Shown here in pieces: positions 34,254 through 43,925 of a stretch of DNA of 64,000 nt. Location of the stretch: assembly GCA_035995185.1 (NCBI GenBank), contig DASYKT010000005.1, forward strand, positions 62,001-126,000, read 5' to 3'. The notes under the pieces are model-generated. The model saw only the letters and a program-made list of their open reading frames with translations, was not told where the DNA came from and made no database searches. This DNA comes from DASYKT01 sp035995185 (GTDB lineage: Bacteria; Acidobacteriota; Blastocatellia; Pyrinomonadales; Pyrinomonadaceae). Each line of letters opens with the position of its first letter. Position 1 is the stretch's first letter. Both the position numbers and the translations under genes were made by a program.

Positions 34254-36751
34254 TCATCTTCCTTATTATCAGAGATAATCCCTTGATATTTATGCATTTG
34301 ACCTTCCCATTTCTCCATCTGCTCATTCTCCCTTTCCTTATACTGGCACTCTATTTGTCTTTTTTCTTTACGAAATGAATTAAAATATTCATGAAAATCC
34401 TTTCCTTTAGGGTTTTCAGCAAAGAAATCTCCGAACCATTTGTCGCTCCCCTTTGAAAAATCTTCAAACCACTTCTCTTTTTCATCTAGAAAAATAACCT
34501 TGCCCGATAATCTCCAGAGAAACAAAAATTTCTCAATTTCTTTTTCTTCACCTAGCCACTTTAATCCCATATTCCAGATGAAGAGGAACCGATCGAAATC
34601 TCTAAAAGTGAAAAACTCTGGAACAGGAAGATGTTTGTATCCATAATTTTTTTTCTTTACAACAATCCACCCTGGAAAATATTCCGTGGGATCATGGATT
34701 AAACTTCGTCCTTCTTCCTCCCCTTTTTCTTTCTCATTCAGGGCCTTATTTGGTTTATGAACATACATTTCAAATAGATTCAAAAATCTGTGGATAGCAT
34801 CCTTTTTCCAGGATTTCCCATGTTCTGTCAATTTTGCCGCATCACCTGAGAATTCCCATTCATTTAATTCTTTACAGAATTTTTCAACTAGATTTTTCGT
34901 TATACTAAGTGGATTCCAAAGATAGGCCAAATCATGTAACAAAATGAACCATGCCGCCGGACGGGGAGGCAGCTTGGCATAAGGATCTTTTTCCAGCTCT
35001 TTCTCTTTGCGCCTCCCGTCTAGCCCCTTTTCGGATGTTTCAATCGCAGAAAGTTTCCATGAATGATGTTTTCTAATCCAAAGCCGATCCTTACTTTTTA
35101 CTTCCCAAGTTTGCTTTAACGGCTCCAGATGCAATTTATCCATATTTAAAATAAGTTCCTCGGGAGAATAAAGCCTTGTTGGAATAACACCTTCTAATAT
35201 TTTCTGTTGTCGTTCATCTAAAAAATTCTGCTCCTCCCTGGCAAGATCTGTCATTTCCATGATAGATACTAGAAGTTGCGGCACCTTTTCATCACTTCTA
35301 ACTTTCTCTTTATTTGCTACGAATCGGTCCCGTTTCTTCTGAACTTCGTTTAACATAGCGCCGAAATCCAATACCTCGCGGGGTGTGGCGTCGAGGATCT
35401 GAAGAGCGGTGTAAGCCGACCGCTGTTTTTTTAATGCTCGCTCACCGGGAGATTCTCTGACTTTTTCCTTCGCTTTATTGCTCTCCTGTCTTTTTCTCTC
35501 TTTTTCCTTTTTTTCTTCTCCTGATATTGCAGGAGATATAAGAAATGATAAGATATTTTCCGGTATACAATTGTCAATTTTGGTATCTGCTACAGGGTTT
35601 GTATTTACCTGCTTGTGAATATTGTCTTCTTGGTTTACTGCTTTTTCTGACTTTTCAGATTCCAATACCGGATCGTCTAACTTCACCACTTTCATCAATT
35701 CCTCGAGGGGAGTGCTTTCATTTGCTTTTTTATTTTCATCTTCTTTTATGTGAGCATAAAATAATTCAAACTCCAATGCCTCAAACCAATCCATTGGTTC
35801 GATAACGTGACGTTGCGCAGGAGGTAGCAGCTTTCGTAAATAGCGTCCCCGAAGTTCTCGTGCTCGTCTCAGCGCCTCATTGAGCCGCTCCGATTCGTTA
35901 TGGAAAAGTCTGCTGCCTGCGACTGCTGTCCAATCCGCCAGAGATTTTTCCATAAAAAGGGCTTCGACAGTTTTAATATCACCCATCACCAGGAAAAATA
36001 GCCGTGGAATCGAGATCATTCTGAGCAGACGAAGTAACTGCAAAGAGGCAGCCGGCTTTAGATAGAAGTCATCAACTGGAAGAACGAAAAGGGTCTGCTT
36101 TCCACAATCAAAACAATCTTTTTCGGAGAGCTTATCAAGAGCATCATTTAATCGTTTATTTACCCCGAGCCGGGCCCGTTGGGTCCGCATCACTTCTTCG
36201 GAGTAGGTGTCCGGATCTAAAGCAGCGGCACGAGCCTGCAGATTTCCTTCCCAGGCAATTCCAATGTCAGTGGCTAAGTCTTCTAAATCTTTTATAGCGT
36301 CTTCACAGGGGCTGGAAATTGATGTACTAGAAGTGGAATTTTCACCTGTAAGCTCTTCTATCAATCTGATTAAGACTCCGGCTAGCAAATTTTCCCCTTC
36401 CTCGCCGGCGACTTCCAAATCGAGCGTATCTAACCATCTGATACTTTTTAATTTCGTCAACAAGTTCGGGTTTTCATATTCATCGCCATACTCTTTCTCC
36501 GAACTTATCATTTTTCTCAACGTAAGATACAACGTGCTTTTTCCCGTACCAGGCTCCCCCGAAACAAACACGATTCGGCTGGCACGATTCATGTCAATAC
36601 CATCATTGTTTTTTTCACCTTCAGGGATACTTTCCAAAGCTCCAGCTAAGATCCGGATGATGAAATCAAGAGCTTTCTTTGCTCTATCGTGATTTTTATC
36701 GTATGGAACCGGTCGGGCTTCAGGACGAGGATAGATAAGATTATCTGTCAT
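34235..36751 (-). CDS. rdrA: RdrA-like AAA+ ATPase of a RADAR defence system
   Basis: 838 residues. Walker A VSGEPGTGKSTL is at 64-74; the probable Walker B is LFVLPVDDFYL near 222-232. The middle (about 385-470) is highly charged and low in complexity (KEKERKRQESNKAKEKV), and the C-terminal 250 residues are rich in aromatic and Lys/Glu residues. It is identified as RdrA from its size, P-loop type and direct coupling to rdrB; RdrA forms a heptameric ring that feeds the RdrB shell in characterised RADAR systems. AGGAG lies 9 nt before the ATG. The 268-bp region upstream presumably holds the promoter of the operon. The first gene of rdrA-rdrB-oxygenase. Confidence 0.82.
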   Translation of the reverse strand: MTDNLIYPRPEARPVPYDKNHDRAKKALDFIIRILAGALESIPEGEKNNDGIDMNRASRIVFVSGEPGTGKSTLYLTLRKMISSEKEYGDEYENPNLLTKLKSIRWLDTLDLEVAGEEGENLLAGVLIRLIEELTGENSTSSTSISSPCEDAIKDLEDLATDIGIAWEGNLQARAAALDPDTYSEEVMRTQRARLGVNKRLNDALDKLSEKDCFDCGKQTLFVLPVDDFYLKPAASLQLLRLLRMISIPRLFFLVMGDIKTVEALFMEKSLADWTAVAGSRLFHNESERLNEALRRARELRGRYLRKLLPPAQRHVIEPMDWFEALEFELFYAHIKEDENKKANESTPLEELMKVVKLDDPVLESEKSEKAVNQEDNIHKQVNTNPVADTKIDNCIPENILSFLISPAISGEEKKEKERKRQESNKAKEKVRESPGERALKKQRSAYTALQILDATPREVLDFGAMLNEVQKKRDRFVANKEKVRSDEKVPQLLVSIMEMTDLAREEQNFLDERQQKILEGVIPTRLYSPEELILNMDKLHLEPLKQTWEVKSKDRLWIRKHHSWKLSAIETSEKGLDGRRKEKELEKDPYAKLPPRPAAWFILLHDLAYLWNPLSITKNLVEKFCKELNEWEFSGDAAKLTEHGKSWKKDAIHRFLNLFEMYVHKPNKALNEKEKGEEEGRSLIHDPTEYFPGWIVVKKKNYGYKHLPVPEFFTFRDFDRFLFIWNMGLKWLGEEKEIEKFLFLWRLSGKVIFLDEKEKWFEDFSKGSDKWFGDFFAENPKGKDFHEYFNSFRKEKRQIECQYKERENEQMEKWEGQMHKYQGIISDNKEDECLPRV

Positions 36752-37019
36752 TCGTGGGACTCCTAAGTTTTGTTTTTATCAGCCTCTTGTTGTTTTCTCA
36801 TAGACGGTCTTAAAATGAGGCACTGTGAGAGACTGTACTTCTTTATTTTTGATGGATTTTAACACACTTTTAACATGTAAATTCAATTATAAATAAAAAT
36901 GGAAGGCTATATTTAGTGAGTTGATACAGAACCGGGTGGGAGATATCTAGGTCGCAATACCATGTGGAAAGAGAAGCAGCCTTATGTCTAGAATAGTAAC
37001 CTATAAGCATTCAGACTAA

Positions 37020-40000
37020 TTAATTCTTAAAATTATCTCCCTGGAGAAGATAATTTCCTATTGCCGGAATGTTTTTACGATAATATTCGACATTTTGAAA
37101 AGAAGTCGCGTCCACTTTCTTCACATCTGACATGTAACTTCCATCCTTGGAATTCATTACCTTAACACCGGTTGTAACTCGACTTGAAACAGAATTAATT
37201 TGACTCGTGTTAAAAAGTATAACCTTGTTGATATTACTAATCGCAACTAAATCAAGATCATTTTCGAATAATTCAATAAACACTAGCGGCGACTCGTCAC
37301 TGTGCGCATTGCGAAGTTTTCGTCGATTAAATTCTGTCTGATAACTTTCTAGGCGTACCTTGCCTATTTTGCCGTTCGTAAAAGCAACTATCAAAAATTC
37401 CAAATAATTCTTCGTACCGGTTAAGTAAATTATTTTTTCATCTGGTTCAAAGTCTATACCGTCAAGGATCTGGGGTGTAGAGGTGAAACCCTGGTTTTTA
37501 ACTTTATATACATTGAACTTTGAAGTGAAAACAAGAAATTCTGAAATACTTGAAAAAGACTCTAACCCGGAAACTTTAAAATCCCCTTCATCACCGAGGA
37601 ATCCCTCTCTAATTTCGACAAATTCAGAGTGTCCATTCTCAAATAACTCTGAGTGCGAATGTGAGGGGATCGCCGGACCATTAGCAAATTTAGCAGACGC
37701 TAATTCCTCGTTAATAATAACCGGGACTTTATATGGTTCGGATTCGATTTCATTAAGACTACTGGGTCCGATCAAATCCCACAAGGGTTCTAAAGATTTT
37801 CTACGATCTGAATAATATTCTCCGCCTCTTATCCGAAAAAATTGCCATCCGCATCTTTCCAAAACCCGCTGTCTCATTAAATCATTCTCGTATTGCTCGG
37901 TACCATGGAATTTATCGCCGTCGCATTCAATAGCGATTTTCCTGCCATTAGGTAGAACAGAAACTAAGTCAATACGATATTTTCCACGGGCTACTTCATA
38001 TTGAGGTATAACTTGATATCCTTTTGCTACAATGTCATTAAAAATATCGACTTCAAACCAACTCTCAAACGGTGATGGTTGTGTTCCCATTGTTCGGCGA
38101 ATCTGCTGCTGGGTTGGGATTTTCTGGACGCTGCAATTAAGAAAATGATCAAGCAATTTATACCGTAGGTCATTGTTATTACTTAAGTCCTCGATCTGAA
38201 TCGAATGGAAAAGCCAAATTTGCTCTTTTGCCCTACTTACTGCTACATTAAATCGTCTTTCATCTTCCGGTTTTACCAACGGCGCTCTGTTATGATTATG
38301 TGCCGTTACTAAACTTAGAAACATCACGTCTCGCTCATCTCCTTGAAATGCAGCAGAATTTCCATATTTGATATTTCTTTTTCGATACTCTTTTTCATCA
38401 ATCTTCTTAAGAAGAAGATTATTTATTAAAGCTGCCTGAGCATTTCCCTGCAACGCGATAATTCCAAACGTTTTGCCATCATATCTCTCATCTAACGATA
38501 ACTCCGTTATTTTGTCAGCTATCGCCTGAGCTTCCACAACGTTGATTATATTTTGATACTGACCACTGGTATATCCGGATGAACAAAATACATTCTTTAA
38601 GGGTTCTAACCTGTTTTCCAAATACTGTTTTAATGGATATAAGCCTTTACCTTCAGGAGCGTAAAAATATTTGTTTGAAAATTCTATTATCTCAGGCATG
38701 CATCTGAAGTGTTCGCGCAAAACAATAAGGCCGGCACAAAATAGTTTCGCATGATCAAAAAAGCTGAAATTAGTGTCGTAGTGATCGGCAAAAGGAATAC
38801 CTTGTAAGTGTTGATTTATGTGGGGAGTCATTGTGTTCGCGTCCACACCTACATACTCCGGCGATGTTTGTTTGTCGTCTCCAACAATAATTACGTTCTT
38901 AGATATATACAATAGAAAAATTGCATCCGGACCAAGTTGGCTTGCTTCGTCAATTATAACGTAATCATACATTCCCGCTTCTGGGTTAATTGTTTCTGCA
39001 ACCTTATAAAGAGGCATGATCCAGCATGGGATGGAATCTTTGCATTGCTCCATATGTGACTGAGCGATTTTGCGAAACTTTAAAGCTCTTTTACCTTTAC
39101 CAGTCTTGCCAATCTTTCTTACCGCCATTACCCAAGCCTCGAGATACTGACGCAAAGATCTATTGCTCTGAAGATTTACCAACACATGCAGCCACGCTTT
39201 CCTGGTGGCCAGGCCTTCAATAACTCTTTCCCGTTCGTGCTCAAAATCATCTAGTTTAGTAAGAAGTTCTTCCTCAAAGTCAGCTCGTAACATTTTGGAC
39301 ACTGACATCTGGGCGTTTCTAAAACATAATGCAGCTTTAAGATTATTAATTTCATTTCTGTCGAGGATGCCTAGGATAATATCGCCAAGCAGGAGCGGAA
39401 GATGCTCCTGTAACGTCGATTCAAATCTCTTAAACTCCCGATATTTTTGAGCGTCGTTTCTAATTTCTTCAAGCTTCGAAAGATGCAATTCATACTGGTA
39501 TATATCCAATTGATTAAGATCTGTTGATAGGATATTTGAAATAATGTGTGAATTCGGCAATCCAAGATGTTGTAGTGTATCTGAAAGTTTTTCTCGCAGG
39601 AACTTTTCTTGTTTCAATAATAGGTTCAAATCAACACGTTCAACTAGTTCCTCAATTTTTGCACTATCTGTCGAATAAATTCTCACGTTCGAATTTAATT
39701 CAATATTAGCCTTGATCTCAATTGATTGCTCAATAGCCTTAATTAAAGTCGTTGTCTCTTCTTTAAGTGCCGTATAGAAAGTTTCGAAATGAAGATAATT
39801 CTTTCGTTTATCTTCTGGTTGTAGTTCCCAGATATCAACGAGTCGTTCGAAAGTTTGCTTAATTTCTAAATCCTTGAGTACAGCTTCAAATTCGGTTATG
39901 GAATCACAGTCACTGCCGTTCACTTTCACTTCGGATATGAAGTAAAGCTTTTCTTTGATGTCTTTCGGAAGGAGTGCCTTCTTTAGGTTAAAAAAGATCC

Positions 40001-42176
40001 CGGCAAGGTAATTTCCTTCATTTAAATATTCTAAAAGTCGTCGAGCGTCGTTCTTTAATTGAATTAAACTTTTGTTGTTCGGGTACAAAATTTCTATGTT
40101 CTGATCTAATTCTCCTAAACTCTGCTTTGATAATTGGCTTAGAAGTTTATCAGTTTCAACTATTCTCTTTTTCCAATTCGAAATATTAAGTGCGTATTCG
40201 GAAATCAACTTTGACTTACAAGGTACGGTATTTTTCTCAATCGAAATAAATGATTCCAGAAGAGACTTTAAATTCTTTTTAAGATCTACCAAATTTGAAC
40301 AATCAATGAATTTATCCATTCCGGCAAATTGTCTCCGCTGCTCGATTTCGCCGGTGACTTTGCGATAGATCTGGAGTTTCTCCACGGAAATAAGATTTTC
40401 TTTATTAGGAATAAATCGATCGAAGGCACTGCAATCAAGTTTTTCATAATATTCTAATTGACGGACATATTCTTTGACTTTATTAGCAATATCGAAATGT
40501 TCTACTTTACAATATGAATCCTGGAACCACTTAAAAACCTCAGCGTCCGTTTCGAGACGTTCAGCGATTTGTAGAAGTGTTCCTTGATATACTTCATTGA
40601 CTACTTGTTTCCGAGTGGATTTTTCTTTTATTTTTAATAATTCATTTGTTGTTTCCGCAATCTGTTCGTTAAATCGAGATAGATTCTTTTCCAAGTTTTG
40701 TATGTGAATATTAGACTCCGGAATATTGCACGCTGCAAGCCCTTCGGTTATAGCGTTTACACTTGCTTCCATATCCTGAATGGATAAAGTATCTCCACCC
40801 ATTAAAGTAACAGCCAGATTTCGCGTCTCGGTCGGCAGTTGTTCCTTTAAAACACTTAAAGCCTGTTCTTTTTGTGCGGTAACAAGAATCCTCTTACCTT
40901 GAGCGAGAAGATGACAAATTAGATTAGCAATCGTGTGAGACTTACCGGTCCCTGGAGGCCCTTGCACCAAAACTTTGTCGTTAGTTTGTGCTCTTTGAAC
41001 TATTGCAACTTGCTCGTCATTAAACTTTTTCGGGAAATAAATAGTGTTGTTATTAGGTTCATCCAAAAGGAGTGGAGATGAATAATGGCCACCAACAACT
41101 TCGTCTTGCTCTTCATAGTAACCAATAAGATCATTGAGAGAAGGGATATTTATATCATCCGCTTTTCTCAAATCATCAATGATCTTTTCATAAAGCGCAG
41201 TAAAACTTCTTGTATTTCTTTTTCTTAATAATAGTGCAGGCGAAAAAGAAATTATAGGCTTCTTTGAGATCCCTTTCGGCCTATTGCTGTCTTCATTAAA
41301 TTCTCCGTCGCTGTGACAGCGCTCCGCAAACATTCGAAGGGCGTCCGTAATATCTTTATCAAAAAGGTCATCGACAATTCCCCTCTCCTTCAAAAAATCG
41401 ACAACGATATTTTCCGCATCTATGATATTTTGGGATTCAAATTGATCAACTAAATCAATTATCGCGTCCTTCTCAATTATAATTTTGCTGTCAGTGCTGG
41501 GAGAAACCGTAAGAAAGGATTCTCTCTCCGAGTATTCAAATGATATCTCTACTTTTGCAGTCAACAGATGGCGATATATGTGCGGACAATTATCATCCTG
41601 CTTATAATTAAGTAAACCGATTCCTACTACTAACTCATATTCTTCTCCAAATTGCTCAGCTTTATTGAATATTCCGAAAAAACGTTTATAGATACTACTG
41701 AGCTCTTGGAATACGGACAATCTGGCCTGGTAATCCGCTGATCTTGATTTGTAATCGATCAAATCTTCAAGCCATTTCGTTTCGATGTATTGTTGAAGGT
41801 CATCACGAACTTGGGGAAAGTCATCAAGCTCAAGGATCTCTCCATTTTTAGTAATAGTTGTATTTAAGATGGGAATATCGTTTTCGCTTAAGAGACTCAC
41901 AGGATTTATCCATTCGTCTAATACCTTGCTCAGTTTCCGAAAACTTGGTTCAATCGGTTCCCCGGCCGGTTTTCTTATTTTGATCCAATATTCAGATTCT
42001 TCATTAAAGTCTGGAAAAGTAATACATTCGAAAAATGGACTTTTTAGAATTTCCTCAAACCACACTTTCTCAGGATATTTACCTTCGGAAACTTCTATAT
42101 TACGAACAGGGTTATCTCGAATCTTTGAGAACTCGCATAAGTAACGGAATATTTGAAGATATTTTTCCTTTTTCAT
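37020..42176 (-). CDS. SF1 helicase with MTES_1575-type nuclease and GyrA-CTD-like domain
   Basis: 1718 residues from the ATG at 42176 (a GTG at 42200 is an alternative; neither has a clear Shine-Dalgarno). The helicase core has motif I VLVQGPPGTGKSHTIANL (about 405-422), motif II YVIIDEASQLGPD (about 1072), QGDERDVMFLSLV (motif V region) and FNVAVSRAKEQIWLF (motif VI, about 1310), as in DNA2/NAM7-like AAA_11/AAA_12 enzymes, with a roughly 600-residue coiled-coil-rich insertion between motifs I and II. A PD-(D/E)xK domain follows with YRIDLVSVLPNGRKIAIECDG (about 1410-1430), typical of MTES_1575/Vsr-like endonucleases. The last 200 residues resemble the DNA-wrapping beta-propeller of gyrase A: FLVFTSKFNVYKVK, FLIVAFTNGKIGKV and LVAISNINKVILFNTSQI then RVTTGVKVM. 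A nucleic-acid-targeting defence protein is inferred. Confidence 0.8.
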   Translation of the reverse strand: MKKEKYLQIFRYLCEFSKIRDNPVRNIEVSEGKYPEKVWFEEILKSPFFECITFPDFNEESEYWIKIRKPAGEPIEPSFRKLSKVLDEWINPVSLLSENDIPILNTTITKNGEILELDDFPQVRDDLQQYIETKWLEDLIDYKSRSADYQARLSVFQELSSIYKRFFGIFNKAEQFGEEYELVVGIGLLNYKQDDNCPHIYRHLLTAKVEISFEYSERESFLTVSPSTDSKIIIEKDAIIDLVDQFESQNIIDAENIVVDFLKERGIVDDLFDKDITDALRMFAERCHSDGEFNEDSNRPKGISKKPIISFSPALLLRKRNTRSFTALYEKIIDDLRKADDINIPSLNDLIGYYEEQDEVVGGHYSSPLLLDEPNNNTIYFPKKFNDEQVAIVQRAQTNDKVLVQGPPGTGKSHTIANLICHLLAQGKRILVTAQKEQALSVLKEQLPTETRNLAVTLMGGDTLSIQDMEASVNAITEGLAACNIPESNIHIQNLEKNLSRFNEQIAETTNELLKIKEKSTRKQVVNEVYQGTLLQIAERLETDAEVFKWFQDSYCKVEHFDIANKVKEYVRQLEYYEKLDCSAFDRFIPNKENLISVEKLQIYRKVTGEIEQRRQFAGMDKFIDCSNLVDLKKNLKSLLESFISIEKNTVPCKSKLISEYALNISNWKKRIVETDKLLSQLSKQSLGELDQNIEILYPNNKSLIQLKNDARRLLEYLNEGNYLAGIFFNLKKALLPKDIKEKLYFISEVKVNGSDCDSITEFEAVLKDLEIKQTFERLVDIWELQPEDKRKNYLHFETFYTALKEETTTLIKAIEQSIEIKANIELNSNVRIYSTDSAKIEELVERVDLNLLLKQEKFLREKLSDTLQHLGLPNSHIISNILSTDLNQLDIYQYELHLSKLEEIRNDAQKYREFKRFESTLQEHLPLLLGDIILGILDRNEINNLKAALCFRNAQMSVSKMLRADFEEELLTKLDDFEHERERVIEGLATRKAWLHVLVNLQSNRSLRQYLEAWVMAVRKIGKTGKGKRALKFRKIAQSHMEQCKDSIPCWIMPLYKVAETINPEAGMYDYVIIDEASQLGPDAIFLLYISKNVIIVGDDKQTSPEYVGVDANTMTPHINQHLQGIPFADHYDTNFSFFDHAKLFCAGLIVLREHFRCMPEIIEFSNKYFYAPEGKGLYPLKQYLENRLEPLKNVFCSSGYTSGQYQNIINVVEAQAIADKITELSLDERYDGKTFGIIALQGNAQAALINNLLLKKIDEKEYRKRNIKYGNSAAFQGDERDVMFLSLVTAHNHNRAPLVKPEDERRFNVAVSRAKEQIWLFHSIQIEDLSNNNDLRYKLLDHFLNCSVQKIPTQQQIRRTMGTQPSPFESWFEVDIFNDIVAKGYQVIPQYEVARGKYRIDLVSVLPNGRKIAIECDGDKFHGTEQYENDLMRQRVLERCGWQFFRIRGGEYYSDRRKSLEPLWDLIGPSSLNEIESEPYKVPVIINEELASAKFANGPAIPSHSHSELFENGHSEFVEIREGFLGDEGDFKVSGLESFSSISEFLVFTSKFNVYKVKNQGFTSTPQILDGIDFEPDEKIIYLTGTKNYLEFLIVAFTNGKIGKVRLESYQTEFNRRKLRNAHSDESPLVFIELFENDLDLVAISNINKVILFNTSQINSVSSRVTTGVKVMNSKDGSYMSDVKKVDATSFQNVEYYRKNIPAIGNYLLQGDNFKN

Positions 42177-42321
42177 GGTTGGATTTCGAGTAAATGTCAC
42201 TGAAATTTGTGAAATTTTAACATATTTTATGTAATCTCAAAGGGAACTGATGTAATCCAATTCATCTTTGGTACTTAAGAAACTCAAATTCTATCCACCA
42301 ATAAAGATAGAAATAAACAAT

Positions 42322-43254
42322 ATGAGATTAGGATACAGTTTATTGCTTGGTGAATTCATCCATTCGGAGATCATTAATTATGTTGACTGCAAAGCGTTTC
42401 AGATTGTATGCCCTTCTTGCAAAGAACCGATATTCAAGGTTGTGCGCGATGCAAATCCTTTGACCGTTCATTATTTGTCTCATTATGAAAAAAATGTGGT
42501 ATACGACGCAGATTGCGAACTGCGCGTTAGCGGCATTTCTAACGATGATATTGAAACAGCGAATAACGGGTCGCGAGACCAAAAACTTAGATATTTTCTA
42601 GGCGTGTTGAGAAATGCGGTCTTAACCACTTGTTATGATCTTGATGGAGGGAAGAAAGCGGAAAACTTTGCCAGCAAAATAAGACGCTCAAACGCGTTAA
42701 AGAAATACCGAAACTTTGTGTTTTCAAGCAATAGGGAAGTATTTGCATCGATGCCAGAAGAAGAAATTACCAAATACTTCGATGGTTACATCGATGACAT
42801 AATACAAATTAGCGGCAGTTTTACTCCTACTGTGTTTTCGCTAACGACTCAAAAAAAGATTGCGCAGGACATTTGGCTGCATCTTTTATCTGCTAAAGCA
42901 GAAGAAAACTTTATGTTTTTATTCAGTCACGCGTATCTCACTCTTATCGCACGTTTTGAAATTGCTCATAAAGAACGCGGAATACTAGAGTATGAGCGCA
43001 TGATTTACTCCGCGATGGAGCGAATGTTTGAAACAAATACCCGAGAATGTGATGAGATACTTAGGGGTATAGCTCGAATGCCGATAGGCCCGCCGTACGC
43101 TATCGAAGGTTCAAACTTGTTTCGTAAAATGACATCGGAGATTGAACATGAAATGCTCGGACTACTCCTTCAACTTCCCTATTTTGAAATGATCAAAGAG
43201 GCTCAAAACCTTTTAACTGCCGCTAATAACTCTGGCCAACAAAGAAGGTTCTAA
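42322..43254 (+). CDS. Zn-finger protein, CoiA-like N-terminus, function unknown
   Basis: 310 residues from the ATG at 42322; a TTG at 42268 would add 18 residues. VCPSCKEPIFKVVR, then HYLSHYEKN and DCELRV form a C-x2-C...H...C arrangement resembling the N-terminal treble-clef-like part of competence protein CoiA-like families, which often sit in front of nucleases, but no PD-(D/E)xK motif is seen after it. The rest is helical. It is divergent from the giant helicase across a 145-bp gap and so may share a promoter region and a system with it. No reliable function. Confidence 0.5.
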   Translation: MRLGYSLLLGEFIHSEIINYVDCKAFQIVCPSCKEPIFKVVRDANPLTVHYLSHYEKNVVYDADCELRVSGISNDDIETANNGSRDQKLRYFLGVLRNAVLTTCYDLDGGKKAENFASKIRRSNALKKYRNFVFSSNREVFASMPEEEITKYFDGYIDDIIQISGSFTPTVFSLTTQKKIAQDIWLHLLSAKAEENFMFLFSHAYLTLIARFEIAHKERGILEYERMIYSAMERMFETNTRECDEILRGIARMPIGPPYAIEGSNLFRKMTSEIEHEMLGLLLQLPYFEMIKEAQNLLTAANNSGQQRRF

Positions 43255-43346
43255 AGTTTCAGCCTTCGTTGCAACCAAACTTAAATCGGGACGAATTTCC
43301 GTTTTTTTGGCCTGAATTACGTGATCTATTTGTGAAACAGACTTTT

Positions 43347-43844
43347 TCAAAGAAACGGGGCGTCGTTGCCATCCGGAATTCGTTCGTCACCAGAAAATAT
43401 ATCGACGGCAAAGGCATAGTCCATTGTGTTAATTATTTTCGGCACGCCATTCGTGACTTTGAATTTAACAATAGGTTTTAATCGGTTGTTATTAGCAATT
43501 TTTTTAATTAAATAAGCCTTGTCGGAGTTCGTGGTATTAACACCACACTTTGCAAGAATCTCGTTGGTCTGCTTAAAATAATTCTTGACTTTTCCTTTCC
43601 ATTCCTTCAATTCACTTGCACATTCCCTTGGTGGTATATTGGCGAGATAATGAGGAAGAGTTATGCGGTGTTTAGAAGTAATTTCACCTCTGTGTGGGCC
43701 ATCGGTCACGGTTAATTCTATTATAAATTCGCGACGTCCATAGTCTAAACTTGTTTGGCTTCCCACTATATCTGTCAAGATAAAAGCCTGACCAGTGTAA
43801 TCACCATCAGGCAATATCTGGTATTTTCGACTATTTTCTTTCAT
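43347..43844 (-). CDS. Integrase-linked protein, possibly DUF669-like ssDNA-binding
   Basis: 165 residues. ILPDGDYTGQAFILTDIVGSQTSLDYGRREFIIELTV is a beta-rich start resembling DUF669/SSB-like proteins of phages and mobile elements (an opening PxGxYxxxxxx motif, then strands), followed by a helix with YFKQTNEILAKCGV and a final strand region. A good AAGGAG precedes the ATG. It lies 81 nt after the integrase gene in the same direction and is the only other gene on that side, so it probably belongs to the core of the element. Binding to single-stranded DNA is a guess from fold resemblance. Confidence 0.5.
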   Translation of the reverse strand: MKENSRKYQILPDGDYTGQAFILTDIVGSQTSLDYGRREFIIELTVTDGPHRGEITSKHRITLPHYLANIPPRECASELKEWKGKVKNYFKQTNEILAKCGVNTTNSDKAYLIKKIANNNRLKPIVKFKVTNGVPKIINTMDYAFAVDIFSGDERIPDGNDAPFL

Positions 43845-43925
43845 TGTTTTAAGATCTCCTTTTTATCTCGTGCTTCCGTATAAATGAGGAAGTTGACTCG
43901 AAGTATTAATATCTTGATAGAAACG

